Shown here piece by piece: positions 1-6,842 of a stretch of 9,187 nucleotides of DNA (its first letter is position 1; every line of letters begins with the position of its first letter). The notes beneath the pieces are model-generated. The model worked only from the letters and a program-made list of their open reading frames with translations. It was not told the origin of the DNA and did not search any database. The stretch lies in the NCBI GenBank assembly GCA_020435185.1, contig JAGRAA010000176.1, positions 1 through 9,187 of the forward strand, written 5' to 3'. Position numbers and translations under genes: made by a program. Source of the DNA: Bdellovibrionales bacterium (lineage in GTDB: Bacteria > Bdellovibrionota > Bdellovibrionia > Bdellovibrionales > UBA1609).

Positions 1-325
1 AACGAGTGCCAATGCTTTTGGCCAGGACAACTTTATTTTCTGGTAATTCAAATTGATCAAGACCAGCAAAAAGGAAATTGTAAAATTCTGCATAGGTTTC
101 AATATTATTGTCTTTTAATTGTTCCCGTCTGAAATCATATTCAAGGTTTAAAATTTCGAATCCACTTTCATAAAGTGCGCCACTTGGATAGTACAAGCAA
201 GGCCCCATATGAGAGTAACCAGCCCCAGGAAAAACGACCACTACCCCCTTGGGGTTGTCTCTACGGAAGTAGGAAATATTAACTGTAAACTTGTCATTTT
301 TTATAATGTCTAGCTCTATCTTCAT
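1..325 (-). CDS. alpha/beta hydrolase, partial (C-terminus beyond the left edge)
   Basis: The first 108 codons are visible. The ATG at 325 lies three bases after the nitrilase stop, so this is the next gene of the leftward operon. A run of hydrophobic residues (about 28-32) leads into FPGAGYS (32-38), which matches the first strand and oxyanion-hole glycine loop of alpha/beta hydrolases. Next come a YYPSGALYESGF helix region, the strand EILNLEYDF (57-65), and at the window edge VVLAKSIGT (99-107). That last motif is the nucleophile elbow, with Ser104 the likely catalytic serine; an S-x-G-T elbow is seen in a group of small bacterial hydrolases. There is no signal peptide, so it should act in the cytoplasm. 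The Asp and His of the triad would lie outside the window. The ribosome binding site is weak (GGTAA), so translation may depend on coupling to the gene before it. The substrate is unknown. Confidence 0.75.
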   Translation of the reverse strand, partial: MKIELDIIKNDKFTVNISYFRRDNPKGVVVVFPGAGYSHMGPCLYYPSGALYESGFEILNLEYDFRREQLKDNNIETYAEFYNFLFAGLDQFELPENKVVLAKSIGTR

Positions 326-328
326 AAT

Positions 329-1105
329 TTACCAAATATTTTGCTCTTTAAGGATCTTCAGTTCTTGGGTCTCTTTATCAAAAGTTAAAAAGAAACAGGA
401 CTCTTCTTCAAAGGAGCCTTTATGCACAAGTTTATTTTTACTATCAACGACATAACTCAAGCCTCTTGGGCCACCATCTCTTTGGTCCATTTGATCATTA
501 TAGGAAAAATTAGATTGTATTAAGGGAACAGTCCAAGACTTCATATTTGTATAAATTGGGTTTTCAGATCCATCTTGCTTAACTTCTGACCATCCATCAT
601 CAGGTTGCCATCCCCAATATCCGGGCCATAGTATAAAATCGACGCTGCCGTTTTTAAAGTATAGGTTTGGCTCTTGTTGAGCTTCCATACAAATGAGATT
701 GGCAAAGCGATAGTTCCCCAGTTGAAATATTTCCTTCTTATAATCATCGGGGACAGAAAAAAACTTCTGTTCTGACTCTGTTAGACCTACTTTAAAGAAT
801 TTCTTAAATTCCTTGCCAGTAATAAAATACCCAGAATTATAGATCTGATCACTTTTGAAAGCCGTCGGCAACAATACTGCAATACCTGAGTTCTCACTCC
901 AACTAATAATCTTTTCGAGATAGGGGCTTAAAACTTCTTCCGTACATTCTTTTATAAGAGCTGAAAAACCAGATAAAGAACACTCCGGAAATACGACAAG
1001 GTCCACATCTTCCTTTTTTGAGACTTCCAAGCATTTCCAGATGGCCTCAAAGTTTTTATCTAAACTTGTCGAATTTTTAATTTGCGCTACAGATATTTTT
1101 ATCAT
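329..1105 (-). CDS. carbon-nitrogen hydrolase (nitrilase superfamily)
   Basis: A cytoplasmic amidase/nitrilase-type enzyme that would cleave a non-peptide C-N bond. The Glu-Lys-Cys triad is visible when counting from the ATG at 1105: Glu41 in VVFPECSLSG, Lys105 in FFKVGLTESEQKFF, and Cys139 in ANLICMEAQ, followed by a WPGYWGW segment. The 258 residues fit a minimal nitrilase domain of about 260-280. The start at 1105 is preferred over an ATG ten codons earlier: it gives the classic MIKISVAQ first strand, has AAGG just upstream, and follows the VOC gene's stop by one base (TGA-A-ATG). Residues 170-210, rich in Trp, Asp and Gly, may shape the substrate pocket. The family includes amidases, N-carbamoyl hydrolases and deaminated-glutathione repair enzymes; I cannot choose between them. 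Its place in an operon with an alpha/beta hydrolase and a Nudix/cupin protein suggests small-molecule turnover. Confidence 0.88.
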   Translation of the reverse strand: MIKISVAQIKNSTSLDKNFEAIWKCLEVSKKEDVDLVVFPECSLSGFSALIKECTEEVLSPYLEKIISWSENSGIAVLLPTAFKSDQIYNSGYFITGKEFKKFFKVGLTESEQKFFSVPDDYKKEIFQLGNYRFANLICMEAQQEPNLYFKNGSVDFILWPGYWGWQPDDGWSEVKQDGSENPIYTNMKSWTVPLIQSNFSYNDQMDQRDGGPRGLSYVVDSKNKLVHKGSFEEESCFFLTFDKETQELKILKEQNIW

Positions 1106-1106
1106 T

Positions 1107-1454
1107 TCAACCTTCAATTCCAATAATGTTTCCAAAAGGGTCTTCTAGTTGGCAAATTGTCCGGCCAGTTTCTTCAACTGCAAGTGGCCCTCTATAGATT
1201 TTCATATTCAGAGTTTTAGCTTTTTCAACAAAGTAATTGAAGTTTTCAACGTGAAAATACCCGACACTTCCGCCTTTTGAAATAGGAGACTTTTCATCGG
1301 AAAGATGTAAATTGAAATATGTATTTCCAAACTTGAATGAACAGAACAACTCATCCTCTTCAAAAGGTTCTATATCGAATAGTTGACAATAAAAATCTCT
1401 ACTCTTCTTAATGCTTTCTACAAACATAAGATTTGTGATTAAACCTTTAATCAT
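1107..1454 (-). CDS. VOC / glyoxalase-bleomycin-resistance fold protein
   Basis: A 115-residue single-module protein of the vicinal oxygen chelate superfamily. It opens with a beta strand, LITNLMFVESIKKSRDFYCQLFD, in the typical 'beta-alpha: x-FY-x-LFG/D' layout. Two strands follow (FCSFKFGNTYFNLHL), then a second module GYFHVENFNYFVEKAKTL, ending in CQLEDPFGNIIGIEG, the usual D-P-x-G-N-x-I terminus. His50 and Glu104 or Glu114 are possible metal ligands. VOC proteins usually dimerise and either bind metal for isomerase or dioxygenase chemistry, or simply bind and sequester a small molecule. The function here is open. The start ATG overlaps the stop of the upstream fusion gene by eight bases and is directly preceded by GGAGG, so the two are translationally coupled. 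Confidence 0.85.
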   Translation of the reverse strand: MIKGLITNLMFVESIKKSRDFYCQLFDIEPFEEDELFCSFKFGNTYFNLHLSDEKSPISKGGSVGYFHVENFNYFVEKAKTLNMKIYRGPLAVEETGRTICQLEDPFGNIIGIEG

Positions 1455-3288
1455 CCTCCATCATCTCCTCCCAAAGAGCATTTTTCTTTCTCATTTCAAG
1501 ATTTCTTTTTGGGTGTTCAGGGTAATAAATTTTGTCGTTTTCGGGTTCACACTCCCCAACACATAAATAATAGATATAATCATCAGATTTGTTCTTGAGA
1601 TTATGAGCAGTTCCAGAACCAGCTTTAAAATCGATTCCAATAAAGGGCTCAACTGAATATTCTTTTCCATCAAGGTACACAATCGGCGAGCCCTCTAAAA
1701 CAAAGACAAATTCTTCTTCTACTGAATGAGCATGGGGCCACGAACTTCTTTTCCCCACAGGAATTCTCTCAAGCCAGACAGCAATATTTTTCATTTCAAA
1801 CTGTCTGCTTAAGCAAACTCCATTGGTAAATGTCTCGGCATCATTAGGGTAAGAGAAACTATCATTTGGGATATGCTCGAAGCCGTTAAAGGTTTTTATG
1901 TTGTCATCTATTAAGCGTTTTTCAAAATTGCCTGGAAGTCCGTTATGGCCACCAAGTTCCTGTTCAGGCATATTATCCCACCAATGATTTCTACACTGTT
2001 CTTTTAAGTCTGGCTCAAGATGAAAATGGTATTGATTATCTGGTTTCGTTCTATCCCCAGAAACAAAGAGTTCACAATCCTTTTCATAGTTATTGATGAA
2101 AGAGTGGCCAATGCCCGTACCTGCTGGAAACCCAACGCAATCTCCCTTAAACATTTTTTTAACTTTACCATTCAACCAAAGATCAACTTCTCCCGAAATA
2201 ACATAAACAAACTCTTCTTCAAGACTTTCGGCATGGGGCCTAGAGGTTCTATATCCAGATGGTATGTTAAAATAATGAGCGGCAATTCTTTTTAAATCAA
2301 AATATTTTGAAAAATTGGAGTGACTTCCGCCGATCTTGAGTTCTTCGTCAAAGTGCTTAGTATAAATATCGGATTGACTTACAAAATGTCCGTTACAAAA
2401 CGGTAGATATCGTCCTTGCTCGGCCACTAATTTCTTTTTTGCTTTATCTAGTGGAAGCCAATAATAGTCAAATACTTCATGGTTATCTATGTCATTTGAT
2501 TTAACTGTGTGAGTCCACGAATCAGGTAAGTCTTTTGTAAATATAGAAAAAACATGTCTTAGGTGGAGTTCGTTTTTTCCCTCATCAAAGTATTCAAATT
2601 TCCCTAAGAGGTGATCCATTTTATCAAACTTTAAGCCAGACTCTTCAAAAATCTCACGTAGAATACCTTTTCCTGGTTCTTCATTACTGGTGAGTGTGCC
2701 TGCCGGTACTTGTGGGTTCACTTCCGGTACATTTGGATGATCAAAAACGAGAACTTGAAGCTCTTTTTTTACGATACGGTAAATATAGGCAAATACTTTT
2801 TCTTTGCTAATAGTGGAAAAGTAAAATCCTAATTTTTTGTATAGTGAGATGGCGGGTAGGTTATTTTTATCTACGGCCAAAAATGCTCTAGAATATCCAA
2901 TATCTTGCAATGCATTCATTCCTTTCCGAATAAGAAAGGTTGAAATTCCTTTTCTTTGAAAATCAGGATGACACATATTAAAGGCAAGCAATGGGAGATT
3001 TTCTTCGTGCGAATATACAAACACTACAGACCCAATAATCTTGTCATCATCTTCCACACAAAAAGATGCTTCCTTAATCCATTTTCCGTATTTACCATTA
3101 AATGTTGCTTTCATATCCTCTATACAGTCATCCGGAGTTTCACCATCATATTCGACCGTATTTTGTATACTTAAAAAATCTAGCTTGCCAATTTCCTCAA
3201 AATCACTTTCCACAATATTACGAACTCTGAACTGATCTTTCTCGTTGCTTTTGTTCAAATTGGTAAACATTAGAGATCTTTTGCTCAT
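1447..3288 (-). CDS. GNAT acetyltransferase - Nudix hydrolase - double-cupin fusion protein
   Basis: A 613-residue protein with four recognisable domains. Residues about 20-165 are a GNAT N-acetyltransferase: the acetyl-CoA-binding motif is QRKGIS (111-116), followed by VDKNNLPAISLYKKLGF (139-155). Residues about 168-290 are a Nudix hydrolase with a complete Nudix box from Gly197 to Leu219, fitting GX5EX7REUXEEXGU exactly. Residues about 335-415 are a first cupin (PHAESLEEEF at 351-360; PAGTGIGHSF at 388-397). Residues about 498-580 are a second cupin (PHAHSVEEEF at 518-527; AGSGTAHN at 556-563). The linker carries a conserved-looking HWWDNMPEQELGGHNGLPG (435-453). No signal peptide is visible, so it is cytoplasmic. 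Its start overlaps the previous stop (ATGA), with AAGGAG eight bases upstream. The parts imply acyl transfer, pyrophosphate-type hydrolysis and a metal-dependent cupin step, possibly on one metabolite. The true substrate is unknown. There is no frameshift or break between the domains. Confidence 0.9.
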   Translation of the reverse strand: MSKRSLMFTNLNKSNEKDQFRVRNIVESDFEEIGKLDFLSIQNTVEYDGETPDDCIEDMKATFNGKYGKWIKEASFCVEDDDKIIGSVVFVYSHEENLPLLAFNMCHPDFQRKGISTFLIRKGMNALQDIGYSRAFLAVDKNNLPAISLYKKLGFYFSTISKEKVFAYIYRIVKKELQVLVFDHPNVPEVNPQVPAGTLTSNEEPGKGILREIFEESGLKFDKMDHLLGKFEYFDEGKNELHLRHVFSIFTKDLPDSWTHTVKSNDIDNHEVFDYYWLPLDKAKKKLVAEQGRYLPFCNGHFVSQSDIYTKHFDEELKIGGSHSNFSKYFDLKRIAAHYFNIPSGYRTSRPHAESLEEEFVYVISGEVDLWLNGKVKKMFKGDCVGFPAGTGIGHSFINNYEKDCELFVSGDRTKPDNQYHFHLEPDLKEQCRNHWWDNMPEQELGGHNGLPGNFEKRLIDDNIKTFNGFEHIPNDSFSYPNDAETFTNGVCLSRQFEMKNIAVWLERIPVGKRSSWPHAHSVEEEFVFVLEGSPIVYLDGKEYSVEPFIGIDFKAGSGTAHNLKNKSDDYIYYLCVGECEPENDKIYYPEHPKRNLEMRKKNALWEEMMEDD

Positions 3289-4619
3289 TTACAGATCTCC
3301 TTAAAGCCTTCTATGTATTCACTCATCGGCGGAAGTCCCAACTTAGATCTTCTGCTATCAACATGTTCTTTATCTTCTATAGGTAATGGTTCCCACTTGC
3401 CTGGGCCAACACACTTCCCCTGTGTTCCATACTTTTGAGGTCTTTGTTTGCTTAAGTCAGAAAAGGAAGATTGGACACGATCAAAAAGGTATGCATAATT
3501 TGCGGCATTGGTCTCACCTTGTTCCCACAGGTTCTTTAAAACACTTAAAATCTCTTTTTGAAATTCCGGATCATTGTCTGCATGTTGAACAATTAGCCAA
3601 GCATCTCTATCTGCTTTTTCACCAAACTGAGATATATTAATCCATTTATACCTTTTTAGGATATCTTTTAAGTCGTGAGTGTTTTCTTCATCCAAGGAAG
3701 TGAATCTCTGATTAAATTCTTTGTTAAAGAAATTAATCTCACTTTTATTATATTGATGAGTGAAAGGGAGATTAATTTGACTGCGCATGTATTGGTCGAT
3801 TTCAACGAGAAAATCTAATTTTATTTTAACGTCATCTATATTCTCAAGATTAATTGGTTTAGCTGCAAACTCTTGTTTCTTCTTTAAAATATTTCCATCG
3901 TATTTTTCTAAATCATCATAGACTTTGAATACATTTCTGTCTTCAATTAACAGTCCGAGCTGATCCAGTACCCTTCGAATCTTAAAGTAGTCTTTAAGTA
4001 CAATTTGATTGATCCATTTATAAACATCTTTCTTTTGAAAAATATCTTTAGCTGATTGGTTCTCGACAAAAATTCTTAGGGCATCATATTCTAGTAAGTT
4101 CACCCCCATGTGGAGATAAGTAGATTTTTCGTCGTTAGCTCCTCCATTTGCACTACCAACAGGTACTTTTGGGTAGATTTCTTTCATTTTATCTATGAAT
4201 AAATCCACATTGTTTTTTAGGGAAGGCCTGGAGAAATGCCAATGAATTTGTTCGTGCAAATATGTAGACAGAAAATACTTAGGTTTATTTATCAATCTGG
4301 TATTTAAAGTAAGAACTGGATGGCTATGGGGTATAGTTCTGGATCTTATAATTACCTTATCTGTGAATGTATAAGTTGATAAATCATGTGTAGAAAACAA
4401 ATCTAACAAAAGATCCTTTGCCTTTTTTTCAGCTTGATTTCCACTGTATAGTTCTATTGAGACTCTATCAGTTTGCTTGGGAGTAGATGCACAGGCTGTG
4501 CAAGCTAGTGAGAGCGTAAAAATTAGAAAAGAAATACTGTTTTTTGTAACAAGTATGTTTACTAAGGAAAGCCTCCGGCGATAAAATTGAGAAATAAATT
4601 TACTGAGTGGGAAGTTCAT
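3285..4619 (-). CDS. exported HExxH metalloprotease-like protein with DUF6624-like C-terminal domain
   Basis: A 444-residue protein. A long basic N-terminus (YRRRLSLVN, 13-21) precedes a hydrophobic stretch at about 29-40, ending LSLACTACAST. This is either an imperfect lipobox (Cys40 or Cys43) or a signal-peptidase-I site, so the protein should be periplasmic or membrane-anchored. Residues 118-130 hold YLHEQIHWHF with His122-Glu123-x-x-His126, a zincin motif; Glu177 in NLLEYDALR is a candidate third ligand. Residues about 325-435 resemble DUF6624: WINISQFGEKADRDAW, LIVQHADNDPEFQ, NYAYLFDRVQ, QKYGTQ, PIEDKEHVDSRRSKLGLPPMSEY. The start overlaps the upstream gene by 20 bases and has AAGG ahead of it. 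A GGAGG inside codons 15-16 has no ATG, GTG or TTG at a useful distance, so the upstream start stands. The peptidase activity is inferred from one motif only, and the third ligand is uncertain. Confidence 0.72.
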   Translation of the reverse strand: MNFPLSKFISQFYRRRLSLVNILVTKNSISFLIFTLSLACTACASTPKQTDRVSIELYSGNQAEKKAKDLLLDLFSTHDLSTYTFTDKVIIRSRTIPHSHPVLTLNTRLINKPKYFLSTYLHEQIHWHFSRPSLKNNVDLFIDKMKEIYPKVPVGSANGGANDEKSTYLHMGVNLLEYDALRIFVENQSAKDIFQKKDVYKWINQIVLKDYFKIRRVLDQLGLLIEDRNVFKVYDDLEKYDGNILKKKQEFAAKPINLENIDDVKIKLDFLVEIDQYMRSQINLPFTHQYNKSEINFFNKEFNQRFTSLDEENTHDLKDILKRYKWINISQFGEKADRDAWLIVQHADNDPEFQKEILSVLKNLWEQGETNAANYAYLFDRVQSSFSDLSKQRPQKYGTQGKCVGPGKWEPLPIEDKEHVDSRRSKLGLPPMSEYIEGFKEICK

Positions 4620-5820
4620 TTCCGACCTTTTCTTGCAGGTTTATTTCTTTTAGACTATTGACCTCCACAATATTATTTTTATCTAGATCAATTAATTGTT
4701 CGGGAGACATTTCCTTGCTGGCCAGAGTTTTTACTTCCTTCACGGCTTCAGTGAACAAAGTTCCTACTTCTTTGTGTGTTTCAAGGACAGCATCTTCAAA
4801 TTTGGACTGCGCAACCATAGTGTATGCAGTTATAACGACAACAAACAAAAAGAGCGAAGCTAGCGGCAATAACCCTAGGACAAACAAAACGTCTCTAGAA
4901 GTTATTGTTGCTCCATGAACATCACTTCCTAAAAATTGAAATGCTGAAATAAAAATATAGTCAACGGGTTCGCCTTTAAATAAAGCCCCTGAAAATACCC
5001 CACTGGGGGAGGTCACATCTAGGATTCTTAGGATTCCTGCACTACCAATAACAACATTGAAAATAACAAATGCCCACATTCCAAGGAACCAAGAGAATAA
5101 AAAGGAAGTGCTGCCGACTTTTTTAGAAATATATTCTAAAGCATTGAAAGCTTTTGTTAGTGTTTCGATTTTTTGAATAATGAGATTTTTTAGATTTTTA
5201 TTTTCATCATTCTTTTTATCGAGTTTGGCCAATCCAGAAATTATTTTTGCCTTTGTAGCTTTTTCTTTAAGAGACTTTAAACCTTGTAGTGATTTTAGCG
5301 GATTTATACACCATCTAAAACTCCATGCAATGAGAAGTGAGAGCTGAACAAAGATTGCATATCTTGTAATACTTAAAACTGTCGGATCACTCTTAGAAAA
5401 AGCAATAAGATATGTGATAGGTAAGCTTAAAACCAACATTCGCTTTAAAGGCATATTGTTATAAAGTTTTGTGAATGTCTTCCTGGAGTCCAATAAAAAC
5501 CCAGTGGTTATTCTGACCATAGAGAATGGGAAAATAATCCAGGCCCATAGCCCTTTTAGATAACCTTTTTGGCCAAGAGAGGATTGAAAAACTGTAATAG
5601 TTAAAAACCAACAAGCGAATAAAAATATAATTTTATTTTCGATTGATTCTAGATGAAAGTATCTATTGAAGTCTTGTCTTATGCCGGAAAATACGAACAG
5701 GGTAAAAAGAGCTAAGATCCAATAAAATAAGCACATACTATCGCCAATAGAAATGTTTTGCCACCGGCTAATAGGTTCCTTTTTATTTTTAGTTTCTTGT
5801 TTGGATTTACTATCCTCCAT
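4600..5820 (-). CDS. multi-pass inner-membrane protein, possible pore-loop (channel-like) C-terminal half
   Basis: A 406-residue protein I cannot assign to a named family. Hydrophobic segments lie at about residues 29-47, 62-80, 89-107, 128-143, 153-170, 239-264 and 310-334. A Lys/Glu/Asn-rich, probably cytoplasmic helical stretch covers 175-235. Residues 338-406 form a charged, coiled-coil-like tail. Between the last two membrane helices lies a short amphipathic segment (DYIFISAFQF, 287-296), then LGSDVHG (297-303) and a polar turn. This helix-pore helix-filter-helix order is like two-TM ion channels, but the classic TxGYGD filter is absent, so a channel role is inference. The ATG at 5820 follows an AGGGGG site and is the first gene after the putative promoter. 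It is the leading gene of the operon, and its 3' end overlaps the HExxH gene by 20 bases, suggesting that the two act together at the envelope. Confidence 0.8.
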   Translation of the reverse strand: MEDSKSKQETKNKKEPISRWQNISIGDSMCLFYWILALFTLFVFSGIRQDFNRYFHLESIENKIIFLFACWFLTITVFQSSLGQKGYLKGLWAWIIFPFSMVRITTGFLLDSRKTFTKLYNNMPLKRMLVLSLPITYLIAFSKSDPTVLSITRYAIFVQLSLLIAWSFRWCINPLKSLQGLKSLKEKATKAKIISGLAKLDKKNDENKNLKNLIIQKIETLTKAFNALEYISKKVGSTSFLFSWFLGMWAFVIFNVVIGSAGILRILDVTSPSGVFSGALFKGEPVDYIFISAFQFLGSDVHGATITSRDVLFVLGLLPLASLFLFVVVITAYTMVAQSKFEDAVLETHKEVGTLFTEAVKEVKTLASKEMSPEQLIDLDKNNIVEVNSLKEINLQEKVGNELPTQ

Positions 5821-5866
5821 TTAAGATATCCCCCTGAAATCGAAGAAAACATACATTAACTAACAC

Positions 5867-5887
5867 CGAAAGTCATTTATACTTTCG
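5867..5887. promoter_or_regulatory. inverted repeat overlapping the operon -10 box (possible operator)
   Basis: CGAAAGT (5867-5873) and ACTTTCG (5881-5887) are perfect 7-bp inverted arms around a 7-bp spacer. The dyad covers the putative -10 hexamer and start point of the leftward promoter, a typical place for a repressor site. The centre-to-centre spacing of 14 bp is workable for a dimeric regulator. No regulator gene is next to it, so the binder is unknown. Confidence 0.35.
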
Positions 5888-5903
5888 ATAACGTATAGGG
5901 CAA
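5876..5903 (-). promoter_or_regulatory. sigma-70-like promoter of the leftward six-gene operon
   Basis: Read on the minus strand, TTGCCC (5903-5898) is followed after 16 bases by TATAAA (5881-5876). These differ from the TTGACA and TATAAT consensus at two and one positions. Transcription would start near 5869, giving a leader of about 50 bases before the membrane-protein ATG. No gene lies between. This is a consensus match judged by eye, not a mapped start. Confidence 0.45.
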
Positions 5904-5962
5904 TTAGAGTGCCAAAAGCAGTTTTTAGAAAAATTAAGTGTTTGAGTGAATTCTTAGGGACA

Positions 5963-6018
5963 AACTATCGCAAAAACTATAGCGAGCAATAGTTAGAAAT
6001 TGCCAAGATGCGATACTT
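5963..6018 (+). repeat. composite palindromic repeat element, copy A (degenerate)
   Basis: A 56-bp element aligning with copy B at 7255-7312 over its full length: about 46 of 58 aligned positions are identical, with two one-base gaps. It holds AACTATCGCA (5963-5972) and AACTATAGCG (5975-5984) in forward sense, the inverted GCAATAGTT (5986-5994), a decayed forward copy (about 5997-6005), and the inverted TGCGATACTT (6009-6018). Its hairpin arms are less perfect than those of copy B. It lies in the 365-bp gap between the divergent genes at 5820 and 6186. Apart from this element, the leftward promoter and an AT-rich stretch before 6186, I see nothing else in that gap. Confidence 0.75.
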
Positions 6019-6185
6019 TTTAAGTACTAGTTATCAATTTGAACCATTAAATACGAAATTATTCAGTAATTATAGAGGCTTAAGTGAAATTGCAATACTT
6101 TAGGGATAATTAACTCAGTGAAAACTGCCATTTCTCCGATGTATTAAATACTTTCAATTTATAAAGAAGAAGATAAGGAGGGAAC

Positions 6186-6842
6186 GTGAGCAAGGTTTTA
6201 TTTGGAGCTTACTTTTTAAGTGATGTTTTGCATATTGAGGCTTTTGATAAAGATTTAATGACGGATTTAAAAGTTGGAGTTTCTACCATTAAGCCAGCTG
6301 ACAACGAGAATCCAACACTGGCAGAAAAGAATTCTTTTAAGGCAAGTATTAACGGTGTTTTCCAGACATATGCACAAAGTTTTGATCAGGCAATATTTTA
6401 TTATCAAGGTCCAAGTCGATCTAATCAGGTTCGGGGGACCAGGGGCAAACGTCAACCCAAAAGAAATAAGACAATGACAGCTTGGTCAAAATATATATTA
6501 AATGAGTTGCAAGTTTTGTGTCATCAATATGGTGTAACCTATAAGCAAAAATCAAAAAGCTCAGTTCCTGTTTCAAATAGAGATAAACAAAGAAATAAAA
6601 AGCCAGGGACCCACGATTTTATATCGGCAAGAGATTGGTTAATGAATGAATATATTGGAACAAACCTAAAATCTCCCCAGAAGATTTGTTTTGCGGCCGC
6701 CCTAAATCTTGGTAACGCTAAAGCAGCTTACAATACTTGGGCCAATAAATTCGAAAGGCATAAAAGAAAGGTTAACGGAATTAAAATTACCGTGGTAGAA
6801 AGGCAATCAATTCAACAGAAAGTTCTGCAAATCCCTTTCTGA
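6186..6842 (+). CDS. orphan protein, basic, possible DNA-binding
   Basis: A 218-residue protein of no family I recognise. Translation starts at GTG with an excellent AAGGAGG five bases upstream, so the gene is well supported. Residues 1-20 (KVLFGAYFLSDVLHIEAF) and 66-76 (FDQAIFYYQGP) look like beta strands. Residues 78-140 are strongly basic (RGTRGKRQPKRNK, NRDKQRNKK). Residues 98-120 read as a helix plus strand, and GTHDFISARDWLMNEY lies at 141-156. Residues 169-190 (start FAAALNLGNAKAAYNTW) resemble a helix-turn-helix: small residues, an L-G turn, then a second helix with an aromatic residue. The strand/helix order is loosely like RNase H/RuvC folds, but no convincing catalytic acids are visible, so I do not assign that. 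Nucleic-acid binding is an inference from charge and the possible HTH. The 3' end overlaps the opposite-strand gene by 36 bases. Confidence 0.75.
   Translation: MSKVLFGAYFLSDVLHIEAFDKDLMTDLKVGVSTIKPADNENPTLAEKNSFKASINGVFQTYAQSFDQAIFYYQGPSRSNQVRGTRGKRQPKRNKTMTAWSKYILNELQVLCHQYGVTYKQKSKSSVPVSNRDKQRNKKPGTHDFISARDWLMNEYIGTNLKSPQKICFAAALNLGNAKAAYNTWANKFERHKRKVNGIKITVVERQSIQQKVLQIPF

Noticed and set aside
1106..1135. Ten-residue N-terminal extension of the nitrilase (ATG at 1135)
   Set aside because: It would overlap the VOC gene by 29 bases and add residues before the normal first strand; the ATG at 1105 has AAGG upstream and fits the family start.
2020..3235. Plus-strand ORFs of 64-91 codons inside the fusion gene
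   Set aside because: They lie wholly opposite a gene with four recognisable domains, have no family features and no good ribosome binding sites; they are shadows of the real frame.
4555..4620. Twin-arginine (Tat) export signal in the HExxH protein (RRRLSLVN)
   Set aside because: The arginines are followed by LSLV but lie well before the hydrophobic core, with KNS between; the fit to the S-R-R-x-F-L-K motif is poor. Sec-type or lipoprotein export is simpler.
6186..6842. RuvC/RNase H-like resolvase or transposase
   Set aside because: The strand and helix order and a late Asp in a HDFISARD segment are suggestive, but no acidic residue is at the expected place in the first strand and no motif is convincing.
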